5,621 bases of DNA from Pyrinomonadaceae bacterium (GCA_025937955.1 JAICQI010000422.1:1-5621); one strand, 5' to 3'. Numbered from the stretch's first letter, positions 1-5,621 are shown. Notes: generated by a model from the letters alone, not told the origin. A program made the numbers and translations.

Positions 1-1157
1 CTGTCAGGCGGCAGTTGGGCTTCACGCTTGCACAACAGCGCAAGTTTCCTCAAGCGATCGAGGTCTTGCGCGAACAGGTGAAGATCGATCCGTTTGAAGA
101 GTATGCATACAGTCTGCTCGGTCGCATTTACTGGCAACAGCAAGACTATACCAATGCTGAAGAAGCTTTCCGTAAACAGATTGAAATAACTCCATTGGAC
201 CAGTACGCGCATTCCAGTCTCGGTCAGATGCTGGTTGAGGCGAGAAAATACAAAGCGGCGATTCGGGAGCTCGAGCGAGCCATCTCGCTGAATCCGGAAG
301 CGGAGATGCTTCAGGTGAGCCTGGGTCGCGCTTATCTGAATTTAGGAGAAACTCAGAAGGCGATCGCGACTTTTGAAGAGGCAATCAAGCTGGATCGCAG
401 TCCGATGACATTGAACAACGTCGCCTACTTCCTTTCCGAGAAAGGCGCGCAGCTTGATAAGGCGCAGCAGTATGCAGAATCGGCAGTAACGTCGATGGCG
501 AACAGCTTGCGCAACGTCGAGACAGCTAATCTGACGCTTGAAGATCTCGGTAACGTCTCTTCACTGGCGGCGTACTGGGATACGCTTGGTTGGGTCTATT
601 TTCAAAAGGGCGATTTGGACGCAGCCGAGAAGTACGTCAACGCCGCGTGGCTCCTTCAGCAACACGGTGATGTGGGCCATCACATGGGAATGATTGCGGA
701 GAAGCGTGGCAAGAAAGATGTGGCGATTCGTCTGTACGCGCAAGGCACCGCGGCGCTTCGCTCTGCGCCGGAAGCTCGCGAGAGTCTGTCGAGACTGGCG
801 CCGGCGGATGCGGTTACGAGACTGTTGGAGGTCGCCGCAGCTGAGTTGCGCGATTACAACGTTCTCAATCTGGGTCAGCTCATGCCGGCGCTCAAAGCTC
901 CTGCTGAGGCGGAGTTCTACGTTGTCTTCGCGCCAGATTCAACGCGAGCGGCGCAAGTGGTCGACGTTAAATTCATCAAAGGTGTGGAGAGTCTTAAACC
1001 GCTCGCGGCGCAACTGAAAACGATCAAGTATCAACTAGTCTTTCCCGACAACTCACCGACGAAGATCGTTCGTCGCGGAGCCTTGCTGTGCCTGCCCAAG
1101 CCCGGCGGCTGCAGCTTCACGATGGTTGGTCCTGATTTGATAACGTCAGTCGATTAA
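1..1157 (+). CDS. TPR-repeat protein, C-terminal part (5' end outside window); probable DUF3857/TPR family
   Basis: The frame is open from the left edge (first full codon at base 3) to a TAA at 1155-1157, so the gene starts upstream; the TTG at 15 lies inside a TPR helix and is not a credible start. Counting residues from that TTG, TPR-like helical pairs follow one another at about 1-28, 29-62, 63-96, 97-130, 131-165, 183-217 and 218-251, with the usual small/aromatic pattern (for example LGRIYWQQQDYTNAEEAF and LGWVYFQKGDLDAAEKY). A non-TPR tail of about 130 residues ends in a beta-rich section with two cysteines (359 and 366, in a C-x6-C arrangement) and the ending FTMVGPDLITSVD. From memory, this tail resembles the end of long acidobacterial proteins with N-terminal DUF3857 and transglutaminase-like domains; those domains are not in the window, so the family call is inference. 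TPRs mediate protein-protein contacts; the partner is unknown. The YcxB-like gene follows after 16 bases, suggesting co-transcription. Confidence 0.88.
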   Translation, partial: VRRQLGFTLAQQRKFPQAIEVLREQVKIDPFEEYAYSLLGRIYWQQQDYTNAEEAFRKQIEITPLDQYAHSSLGQMLVEARKYKAAIRELERAISLNPEAEMLQVSLGRAYLNLGETQKAIATFEEAIKLDRSPMTLNNVAYFLSEKGAQLDKAQQYAESAVTSMANSLRNVETANLTLEDLGNVSSLAAYWDTLGWVYFQKGDLDAAEKYVNAAWLLQQHGDVGHHMGMIAEKRGKKDVAIRLYAQGTAALRSAPEARESLSRLAPADAVTRLLEVAAAELRDYNVLNLGQLMPALKAPAEAEFYVVFAPDSTRAAQVVDVKFIKGVESLKPLAAQLKTIKYQLVFPDNSPTKIVRRGALLCLPKPGGCSFTMVGPDLITSVD

Positions 1158-1173
1158 TTGGCCACAGATCTGG

Positions 1174-1758
1174 ATGAGCGATTCGGGGCAGTCAGTACAA
1201 CTGACCTTCCGGCATACAGAGCAGGAGTATCTTGCCGCTGTGCGCTACTACGTCTGGCACTCGAAAGAGTTGTTGCTGCGGATGATCATCGTTTATGTGC
1301 TGGTCTCGACCGGCATGGTGTTACTGCTTCAACTGTTCGGTTCTCCCTTTCCGCTTTGGGTGGTTATTGCCTTTATTGTTCTGGCCGGCGTGGCGTTGTT
1401 TCAGGGTTATCTGGTTGATCTTCCACGCCGCTACTTTCGCGGCGATCCGAAGTTTCGTGACGAGTACAACTTAACCTTCACTGACGCCGGCATCGAGTTT
1501 AGGACCACGCACCTCAACGCCTCGCTTGCGTGGAGCTTGTATACAGATGTAATCGAGAACGATAAGTTCTACATACTGGTCTACGGTAAAGGCATTCACT
1601 CCCTTTCGATCCTCCCCAAAAGAGCTTTTACCGGTGGACAAGAGACAACGTTCCGTCAGATGTTGCGTTGTCATGTCGATCATAATTTGCAACTCAGCGC
1701 CGCTGAGCGCGAGAGGCACGAATATTTCCCGCCGGCTCAGCCACCCGATTGGCATTGA
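1174..1758 (+). CDS. YcxB-like family membrane protein
   Basis: A 194-residue protein of unknown biochemical role. Two adjacent hydrophobic segments, about residues 35-55 and 60-81, are separated only by a short GSPFP turn and so form a membrane hairpin. The soluble C-terminal half (about 98-153) matches the YcxB-like domain pattern: YNLTFTDAGIEFR, then a strand with a conserved tryptophan (W120), an acidic stretch DVIENDKFYILVY, and the closing ILPKRAF. That order (hairpin, then this small beta domain) and the total length are typical of the family as I recall it. The ATG at 1174 is the only ATG/GTG/TTG start before the hairpin in this frame after the in-frame stop at 1141-1143. No Shine-Dalgarno motif precedes it, so it may depend on translation from the TPR gene, whose stop is 16 bases upstream. 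The tail after residue 175 is charged and proline-rich and probably flexible. Family call fairly confident; function unknown. Confidence 0.83.
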   Translation: MSDSGQSVQLTFRHTEQEYLAAVRYYVWHSKELLLRMIIVYVLVSTGMVLLLQLFGSPFPLWVVIAFIVLAGVALFQGYLVDLPRRYFRGDPKFRDEYNLTFTDAGIEFRTTHLNASLAWSLYTDVIENDKFYILVYGKGIHSLSILPKRAFTGGQETTFRQMLRCHVDHNLQLSAAERERHEYFPPAQPPDWH

Positions 1759-1906
1759 CACGATGAAGAGTCACCCAGACCATTCCACTCGTCATCCCCA
1801 ACACGACTCTTCTGTATTCATGTATGCGAAATAGTATCCAGAAGTTGGCCAGGATGAATAACGGGCCATTGTACATTAGCGAGAATAGTTGGTTGGATTT
1901 ATCCAT
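1694..1906 (-). CDS. candidate small membrane protein (unproven), downstream of VOC gene
   Basis: A possible 70-residue gene that I do not recognise. In its favour: its ATG lies 12 bases after the stop of the minus-strand VOC gene, and a GAGGA motif (plus-strand 1912-1916) sits 5 bases before the start, a good ribosome-binding arrangement. Residues 8-26 (FSLMYNGPLFILANFWILF) are hydrophobic enough for one membrane helix and are followed by a basic stretch (RIHEYRR), as expected for a positive-inside anchor. Against it: the last 65 bases, including the stop, overlap the 3' end of the YcxB-like gene in antisense, and the corresponding C-terminal 20 or so residues look like antisense translation (arginine- and alanine-rich). 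The start codon also falls within an inverted repeat. It could be a chance reading frame in the convergent gap or a decayed gene. Confidence 0.27.
   Translation of the reverse strand: MDKSNQLFSLMYNGPLFILANFWILFRIHEYRRVVLGMTSGMVWVTLHRVNANRVAEPAGNIRASRAQRR
1765..1812. repeat. spaced inverted repeat, 8-bp arms
   Basis: GAAGAGTC at 1765-1772 is the exact reverse complement of GACTCTTC at 1805-1812, with a 32-base spacer. It begins 6 bases after the stop of the YcxB-like gene, in the convergent gap. It could form a long-loop hairpin in the 3' end of that transcript and protect it or help termination, but no T-rich tract follows and the loop is long, so a standard intrinsic terminator is not supported. 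Chance is possible. Confidence 0.4.
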
Positions 1907-1910
1907 CCTG
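1850..1910. repeat. imperfect spaced inverted repeat, 12-bp arms (11 of 12)
   Basis: CAGGATGAATAA at 1850-1861 pairs with TTATCCATCCTG at 1899-1910, with one mismatch and a 37-base spacer. The mismatch is A/C in a plus-strand transcript but becomes a G-U wobble in a minus-strand transcript, so the fold is better in RNA made from the VOC side. The right arm lies 8 bases beyond the VOC stop codon. It covers the ATG of the candidate small minus-strand gene (1904-1906). It may be a 3'-end stem for VOC mRNA or a translation-masking stem; no T-run is seen. Confidence 0.45.
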
Positions 1911-1918
1911 ATCCTCGA

Positions 1919-2281
1919 TTACGTGTGAGTGACCATCACGACGTATCCGTCAGGATCCACAGTCTCAAACTCACCGCGTGGTGCGTAGAATGGCTTCGTG
2001 ATTGCTCCAGGATTGAGACCAGCCTCGACGAGCGATGCGTAGGCGGCCTCGACGTCTTCCGTGTACGCATAGAAGAGCACGCTGTGCTTATTGGCAATCG
2101 ACTGAGTCGTAGCTGACAACATTAGCTGCGCCTGGCCCGAGTGGAGCCACGCCCACGAAGGCTTCGTCGCGCCTTCTGGCTGGAATGTGTTGCCGACTTC
2201 AAATCCGAGATGTCGATAAAACTCGATCGAACGCTCGATGTCCGTGACAGAGATCATTGAAACAAGTTGGGTAGTTGTCAT
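1919..2281 (-). CDS. VOC (glyoxalase/bleomycin-resistance fold) family protein
   Basis: A 120-residue single-unit VOC-fold protein, the usual length for a half-barrel subunit that dimerises. The N-terminal half contains VTDIERSIEFYRHLGFEVG (12-30), the standard beta-alpha opening, and WAWLHSGQAQLML (43-55). The second half has VLFYAYTEDVEAAYASLVEAG (68-88) and ends in PRGEFETVDPDGYVVMVTHT, the typical DPDG turn before the last strand. Aligning by eye to metal-dependent members such as FosA, the ligand positions seem to be non-coordinating: Val near 7, Leu near 69, and Met116 where the C-terminal Glu is normal. That points to a non-metal binding protein of the bleomycin-resistance type rather than a glyoxalase I, but it rests on a manual alignment. 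Start: ATG at 2281 (minus), with AGGAG 12 bases upstream. It is divergent from the DUF1877 gene and convergent with the YcxB-like gene. Substrate unknown. Confidence 0.9.
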   Translation of the reverse strand: MTTTQLVSMISVTDIERSIEFYRHLGFEVGNTFQPEGATKPSWAWLHSGQAQLMLSATTQSIANKHSVLFYAYTEDVEAAYASLVEAGLNPGAITKPFYAPRGEFETVDPDGYVVMVTHT

Positions 2282-2293
2282 ATCAAAGATTGT

Positions 2294-2298
2294 CTCCT
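2294..2298 (-). promoter_or_regulatory. ribosome binding site of the VOC gene
   Basis: AGGAG on the minus strand (CTCCT in plus-strand reading), 12 bases from the ATG. Spacing is slightly long, but the next residues downstream already begin the VOC fold and no nearer alternative start is present, so it supports the 2281 start. Confidence 0.6.
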
Positions 2299-2309
2299 AA
2301 AAAACCACA

Positions 2310-2337
2310 ATAATGCAGTAAAGTTGCGTGATGCGAA
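2310..2337 (-). promoter_or_regulatory. candidate sigma70-type promoter for the VOC gene
   Basis: On the minus strand, TTCGCA (plus-strand 2332-2337; 4 of 6 to TTGACA) is followed after 16 bases by CATTAT (2310-2315; 4 of 6 to TATAAT). Transcription would start near 2303, giving a leader of about 20 bases that just includes the AGGAG site. The geometry is sensible, but both boxes are weak and acidobacterial promoters need not follow this consensus. Confidence 0.3.
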
Positions 2338-2372
2338 TCTCGACAGCTGTGTTCTACCGAACCAAATTAATC

Positions 2373-2376
2373 GGAG
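2373..2376 (+). promoter_or_regulatory. ribosome binding site of the DUF1877 gene
   Basis: GGAG lies 7 bases before the ATG at 2384. This decides the start: the frame stays open further upstream to an ATG at 2267, but that start would run into the VOC coding sequence, has no comparable site, and adds 39 residues unlike the family. Confidence 0.65.
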
Positions 2377-2383
2377 TCACGCG

Positions 2384-2887
2384 ATGAGTTGTCTGGGAGT
2401 ACATTTCGCGCTCACTCGGGAGGATGTTGAAGCGCTCGAATCTATCGACGAAGAGCAAGAGCGCCTTTCTTATCTTCAGGAAGAGCTCGAAGAGCGATAC
2501 TTCAAATTTTTAAAGATCTATGTTGCCGAAAGCGACAAGTCATGGGATGCAATGCACAGAGCCCTCTCCGACGGACAGCTGACCTGGGATGGAGGAACGT
2601 TTCCGCTGAACCATGCAGTTCTTGGTGGCAAGCTGCTATACACCGGTAGCGACTACATCATGAGCCTCAAAACTCCAACGCAAGTCATCGCGATTGCAAC
2701 AGCGCTCGAGGAGCTCACTGAAGAGCGCTTCCGCCAGATGTACGACCGGATTGACAAGAACAGCTATGACGGCGAGCTCTGTGATGAAGATTTCGAGTAC
2801 ACCTGGGAATGGTTACAGGAAGTGCGAAAGCTGTACTCGCGCGCCTCTGTCGAGCAGCGCTATGTACTGTTCACGGCAGATCAGTAG
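2384..2887 (+). CDS. DUF1877 (YfbM-like) family protein
   Basis: A 167-residue soluble protein resembling the DUF1877/YfbM family, whose function is not established. Family landmarks read in order are: the start MSCLGVHFALTREDVEAL; a charged helix; DKSWDAMHRALSDG (51-64), the most characteristic block; PLNHAVLGGK (74-83); an aromatic/glycine stretch; TPTQVIAIATALEELTEE (97-114), equivalent to the family's 'L-x-P-x-x-V-x-x-I-x-x-x-L' helix; and a C-terminal helix YTWEWLQEVRKLYSRA before the last strand YVLFTAD. Length agrees with the family (about 160). Residues 18-41 are strongly acidic with a possible short coiled coil. No signal peptide or membrane helix is seen. The gene diverges from the VOC gene and is followed after 55 bases by the P-loop kinase gene in the same direction. 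Sibling genes give no clue to its role. Confidence 0.85.
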   Translation: MSCLGVHFALTREDVEALESIDEEQERLSYLQEELEERYFKFLKIYVAESDKSWDAMHRALSDGQLTWDGGTFPLNHAVLGGKLLYTGSDYIMSLKTPTQVIAIATALEELTEERFRQMYDRIDKNSYDGELCDEDFEYTWEWLQEVRKLYSRASVEQRYVLFTADQ

Positions 2888-2902
2888 CGCGTCAACCGCC
2901 TG

Positions 2903-2936
2903 ACCTCCACCGAGCGGACGTCGTCCAGTTGGAGGT
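2903..2936 (+). promoter_or_regulatory. hairpin that could mask the kinase ribosome binding site
   Basis: ACCTCCA at 2903-2909 is the exact reverse complement of TGGAGGT at 2930-2936, the core of the kinase gene's Shine-Dalgarno sequence. Inside the loop a second small stem, GGAC (2916-2919) with GTCC (2923-2926) and a 3-base loop, could stack the structure. The left arm thus mimics the anti-Shine-Dalgarno sequence of 16S rRNA. It starts 15 bases after the DUF1877 stop, so ribosomes finishing that gene could open it. Structure is predicted by eye only. Confidence 0.45.
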
Positions 2937-2938
2937 GA
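2931..2938 (+). promoter_or_regulatory. very strong ribosome binding site of the kinase gene
   Basis: GGAGGTGA is complementary along its whole length to the 3' end of 16S rRNA, with the GGAGG core 7 bases before the ATG at 2943. It fixes that start rather than the in-frame ATG at 2970, which has no such site. It is the strongest such site in the window. Confidence 0.8.
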
Positions 2939-2942
2939 GTGT

Positions 2943-3521
2943 ATGCCAGAACTTAAAAACGAAATCCCGATGAGTCAGTTGATCGTTCTGACTGGACCAC
3001 CATGTTCCGGCAAATCGACCCTCGCCGGGGAGCTTGCAGCGATCTTCGGAGCCTCAGTGCTGGATATCGATCAAATTCGACAGAGCGTCATTCCAAATTC
3101 CCAGCAGAGTCAGGAACACCGCGATATTGCCTACCGGTGTATGCACCTGGTTTCAGAAAAGCTACTTGACGTGGGAGCCGGCACAATAATTATGACGGCG
3201 ACCTACAGCCGAAAAAACGCAAGACAATGGCTGCGCTCACTCGCGGACAGCAAGTCGGTTCAGGTCTGCATCCTCGCTTGCCAGGTTAGCCCCGAGATAG
3301 CAGTCGCTCGATTCCGTTCTCGCGCGCCGGGACATCCCGCGGTAGATCTGACCGAGGACTTCGTGCAGCGTCAAGTGATGGATTACCCTTACGGACTGGC
3401 GAACGTCGTTGATTGCGCCATTCCGCTGCTCGAATCCGTTGCGAAGGCGGAATACTTCGTCCGAGAGGGCAAGGCAATTGATTTAGCCGAATGGGTTTCT
3501 CAAGGGGCGCCGAGCTCGTAA
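2943..3521 (+). CDS. P-loop ATP-binding protein, AAA_33/zeta-toxin-like small kinase
   Basis: A 192-residue protein with a Walker A motif GPPCSGKST at 18-26 directly after the first strand (LIVLTG), which makes it a P-loop NTPase. The following layout fits the small kinases grouped as AAA_33 (polynucleotide kinase 5'-kinase, zeta toxin and chloramphenicol phosphotransferase relatives): VLDIDQIRQSV at 39-49 supplies a DxD-R acceptor-site motif, YRCMHLVSEKLLDVGAGTIIMTATYS at 64-89 gives the helix and strand before the usual 'D-A-T-[YF]' motif, and RFRSRAPGHP at 123-132 looks like the arginine-rich lid. The family normally has Asp before Ala-Thr; here it is Thr (T85 in MTATYS), which may alter catalysis. 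No membrane segment or signal peptide. It probably phosphorylates a small molecule or nucleic acid end; the acceptor cannot be deduced. No antitoxin-like gene is next to it: the upstream neighbour is DUF1877, the downstream one a permease 48 bases away. Confidence 0.85.
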   Translation: MPELKNEIPMSQLIVLTGPPCSGKSTLAGELAAIFGASVLDIDQIRQSVIPNSQQSQEHRDIAYRCMHLVSEKLLDVGAGTIIMTATYSRKNARQWLRSLADSKSVQVCILACQVSPEIAVARFRSRAPGHPAVDLTEDFVQRQVMDYPYGLANVVDCAIPLLESVAKAEYFVREGKAIDLAEWVSQGAPSS

Positions 3522-3531
3522 CAACGTTGGT

Positions 3532-3544
3532 GAGTCTTCGACTC
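3532..3544 (+). other. small hairpin between kinase and permease genes
   Basis: GAGTC (3532-3536) and GACTC (3540-3544) form a perfect 5-bp stem with a TTC loop, 10 bases after the kinase stop. It could be extended by two G-T wobbles. No T-tract follows, so it is not a convincing terminator; it may be a weak processing or pausing element, or chance. Confidence 0.25.
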
Positions 3545-3569
3545 GTAATCTGCGGATAAACTAAGCGGT

Positions 3570-5621
3570 ATGGAAAAGTTCCTCCAGGATCTTCGATTTG
3601 CGCTCCGCGTCTATGCGAAGAACAGATCGTTCACGATCGTCGCGGTGCTGGCCCTGGCAATTGGCATCGGCTCAAACATCGCGGTATTCACAGTCGTGAA
3701 TGCAATGCTGTTTCGCTCGTTGCCTTATCCTGACGGTGATCGTCTGGTCCAGGTCGGCCGTAGTCTCAACCAAGGTCCGAATTACACGATGAGCTATGCA
3801 CGCTTCCGGTTCCTGGAACAGAACAACCGGACATTTGAATCGTTAGCCGCGTACGATGTCGTCGGTTCTAGTTTGAGCCTGACGTTGGGTGAGACACCCG
3901 AGCTCGTCCAGAGTAGTCGCGTTAGTGCCAACTTCTTCCGAGTTCTCCAAGTAAATCCTCTGCTGGGTCGTGGCTTCACGCCTGAGGACGATAAGCCCGG
4001 CGCTAGTCCTGTAGCGATTATCAGTCACAGCGCATGGTCCAGGCTGTTCGGCAACGACCCGAATGTGGTTGGGCGACTCGCGCGCATGAGCGGTGAGGCT
4101 TACACCATCATTGGTGTCTTGCCGGCCGATTTCAGGTTCGGCGCTGATACGGAAGCCTGGACCACGATTCGAAAAACCGAAGACTGGACCGATCGTTCCA
4201 ACCCGCATCTCGTGATCGGTCGTTTACGTTCGAGTGCAACTATTGAAACAGCACACTCGGATCTCACGACGGTGTTTCAAAGGTTGACGGAGGAACAACC
4301 CGCAAGCATTGCACAAACCGAAGTGGGCGCACTGATCACGCCTTATCGGGAACGAGTGATCGGCAACACGCGAGTGCCGTTGTTGCTGCTGGCTGGAGTG
4401 GTTGGATGTGTGCTGCTGATCGCCTGCGCGAACGTCGCCAATCTTCTGTTCGCGCGAGCCATTAGGAGACGGCAGGAAATGGCGGTGCGCATCGCCCTCG
4501 GGATCAATCAGTCGCGCATGATCAGGCAGTTGCTTACGGAAAGTTTTTTGCTGAGTACCATCAGTGGAATAGTTGGGCTACTGTTCGCTATTTCTGCGCT
4601 GGGCGTGTTTGAGTTGTGGTTGCCGGTGAAACTGCCGCGCGTTACTGAGTTGAACATCGACTTCCGCGTCCTCTTGTTTTCACTCGCTGCAATTGCAGTA
4701 ACGAGCATCGTGTTTGGTCTCGCGCCTGCGCTTCAGTTAGCGAAGATGGACCCGGCGCAGACGTTGCGTGAGCTTAGCGGAGCAACTCCTGGACGTGGAA
4801 TTCGGCGCTTGCAAGCGGGACTCGTGAGCCTGGAGATCGCTTTGTCGACGGTCTTGCTGTTAACCGCTGGTTTGTTATTGATCAGCTTTCAGAAATTGCG
4901 GAATGCTGACTTGGGATATGACGCCGAGGGCGTGTTGATAATTCAAACGTCGCTGGCGTCGCCTGAATTCGCTGCGACTGAACATGCCACGCTCAGAGTT
5001 CAGCGCGTCATCGAGCGATTAAAATCCATTCCGGAAGTGAAGCACGTTGCTACTGTTACGAGACTTCCGACTGAGTCGAGTCTTGTACTCTCTTTTGAAC
5101 TGCTATCCAGCGGATCGCAAGATAAACAATTGCAGGCCAATTGGAGAGCCGTCACGCCCGAGTTCTTTGCAGCGCTCAGGATCCCGTTCCATGCTGGACG
5201 CTCTTTTAATGATCGCGATACGCGCGACACACCGCGCGTTGCGATCGTGAACGAGACGTTCGTGAGCAAGTTTCTGAACGGCACGAATCCGTTAGGCCAG
5301 CGCCTGGTCATCGGGCGCGACATCGGCGAAAACTTTACTGATGAGCCGCGGGAGATTGTTGGCGTAGTTGAAGACACGCTCGGCAACACACTAAGCGAAG
5401 CGGCCGCACCCGGCATCTTCATCCCTGCCCCTCAAGTGCCAGATCGCACCACTGCTTTTCTGAATCAGATTGTGCCGCTCAACTGGGTGGCGCAAGTGAC
5501 GGGCGATCCTGCTGCAGTCGGCGAACGCATTCGCAGGGAAGTATCAGCGGCAGACTCGAGTTTGGTTGCATCGAAACCGCGTCCGCTCGTGGAGTTGTTA
5601 AGCGGCTTGACTGCGCAACAG
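3570..5621 (+). CDS. ADOP-type (MacB/FtsX-like) ABC transporter permease, 3' end outside window
   Basis: The frame runs 684 codons without a stop to the right edge; an in-frame TAA at 3546-3548 and the typical opening fix the ATG at 3570, though its ribosome binding site is weak. Order: leader LQDLRFALRVYAKNRSF, first membrane helix about 21-46 (LALAIGIGSNIAVFTVVNAM), the RSLPYPDGDRLV hinge, a periplasmic MacB-type domain to about 265 (VSANFFRVLQVNPLLGRGF, then VAIISHSAWSRLFG), FtsX helices at about 268-294, 322-348 and 365-388 with the cytoplasmic loop RRRQEMAVRIALG, then a second unit whose helix is at about 418-440 and whose periplasmic domain repeats the pattern (VTPEFFAALRIPFHAGRSF at 528-546, VAIVNETFVSKFL at 557-569). 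This duplicated plan is the acidobacterial duplicated orphan permease family, normally about 800 residues, so the last three helices are likely missing beyond the edge. These permeases usually lack a co-encoded ATPase, as here. The substrate is unknown; homologues of MacB act in export or signalling across the inner membrane. Confidence 0.93.
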   Translation, partial: MEKFLQDLRFALRVYAKNRSFTIVAVLALAIGIGSNIAVFTVVNAMLFRSLPYPDGDRLVQVGRSLNQGPNYTMSYARFRFLEQNNRTFESLAAYDVVGSSLSLTLGETPELVQSSRVSANFFRVLQVNPLLGRGFTPEDDKPGASPVAIISHSAWSRLFGNDPNVVGRLARMSGEAYTIIGVLPADFRFGADTEAWTTIRKTEDWTDRSNPHLVIGRLRSSATIETAHSDLTTVFQRLTEEQPASIAQTEVGALITPYRERVIGNTRVPLLLLAGVVGCVLLIACANVANLLFARAIRRRQEMAVRIALGINQSRMIRQLLTESFLLSTISGIVGLLFAISALGVFELWLPVKLPRVTELNIDFRVLLFSLAAIAVTSIVFGLAPALQLAKMDPAQTLRELSGATPGRGIRRLQAGLVSLEIALSTVLLLTAGLLLISFQKLRNADLGYDAEGVLIIQTSLASPEFAATEHATLRVQRVIERLKSIPEVKHVATVTRLPTESSLVLSFELLSSGSQDKQLQANWRAVTPEFFAALRIPFHAGRSFNDRDTRDTPRVAIVNETFVSKFLNGTNPLGQRLVIGRDIGENFTDEPREIVGVVEDTLGNTLSEAAAPGIFIPAPQVPDRTTAFLNQIVPLNWVAQVTGDPAAVGERIRREVSAADSSLVASKPRPLVELLSGLTAQQ

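Noticed and set aside
22..384. 120-codon minus-strand frame inside the TPR gene
   Set aside because: Antisense to clear TPR repeats, no family resemblance and no ribosome binding context of note.
694..1017. 107-codon plus-strand frame in another phase of the TPR gene
   Set aside because: Very arginine-rich and low in acidic residues, as expected for an out-of-phase reading; the TPR protein frame is continuous through it.
2340..2371. Possible plus-strand promoter (TCGACA with ATTAAT) for the DUF1877 gene
   Set aside because: The -35 box is good, but the only fair -10 box is 20 bases away and would start transcription beyond the ribosome binding site.
2267..2383. 39-residue N-terminal extension of the DUF1877 protein
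   Set aside because: It would begin within the VOC coding sequence, whereas the ATG at 2384 has GGAG at the right distance and gives the usual family N-terminus.
2943..3521. Toxin-antitoxin pair made of the DUF1877 and zeta-like kinase genes
   Set aside because: The kinase only generally resembles zeta toxin, the DUF1877 protein is not an antitoxin type, and the genes are separated by 55 bases with a separate strong ribosome binding site.
3522..3569. Intrinsic terminator between kinase and permease genes
   Set aside because: Only a 5-bp stem with no T-tract, so readthrough into the permease is equally likely.
3843..4208. 121-codon minus-strand frame in the permease gene
   Set aside because: Antisense to the conserved MacB-type domain; no recognisable domain or start signal.
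5000..5422. 140-codon minus-strand frame in the permease gene
   Set aside because: Serine- and threonine-rich antisense reading across the second periplasmic domain, which is intact on the plus strand.

Overview
The window looks like chromosomal DNA from an Acidobacteriota-type bacterium, probably Blastocatellia or Pyrinomonadaceae-like. That is inferred from three things: a large permease with the two-part architecture of the 'acidobacterial duplicated orphan permease' (ADOP) family, a TPR protein whose C-terminal tail resembles the end of DUF3857/TPR proteins common in that phylum, and a moderate GC content. No rRNA, tRNA, CRISPR array, insertion sequence, attachment site or origin was seen. 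The longest stretch without a confident gene is the 160-base convergent gap at 1759-1918.

Layout. Bases 1-1157 (+) hold the 3' part of a TPR-repeat protein that runs in from the left edge. It is followed 16 bases later by a small two-helix membrane protein of the YcxB type (1174-1758, +). The next gap contains two spaced inverted repeats and possibly a small membrane-protein gene on the minus strand (1694-1906). A VOC/glyoxalase-fold gene (1919-2281) lies on the minus strand. It diverges across 102 bases from a DUF1877/YfbM-type gene (2384-2887, +). That gene is followed in the same direction by a P-loop small-molecule or nucleic-acid kinase-like ATPase (2943-3521) and then by the ADOP permease (3570 to beyond 5621), which is open to the right edge with no stop.

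How the genes relate. The TPR and YcxB-like genes are close enough to be co-transcribed. The DUF1877, kinase and permease genes are collinear with gaps of 55 and 48 bases, so they could form an operon, but the kinase has its own very strong ribosome binding site, and no terminator or promoter between them is convincing. No common pathway links these genes; this reads as a set of ordinary accessory or housekeeping genes of poorly known function. The most notable non-coding signals are a hairpin that could mask the kinase ribosome binding site and the paired inverted repeats in the convergent gap. I see no clear sign of a new multi-gene system.
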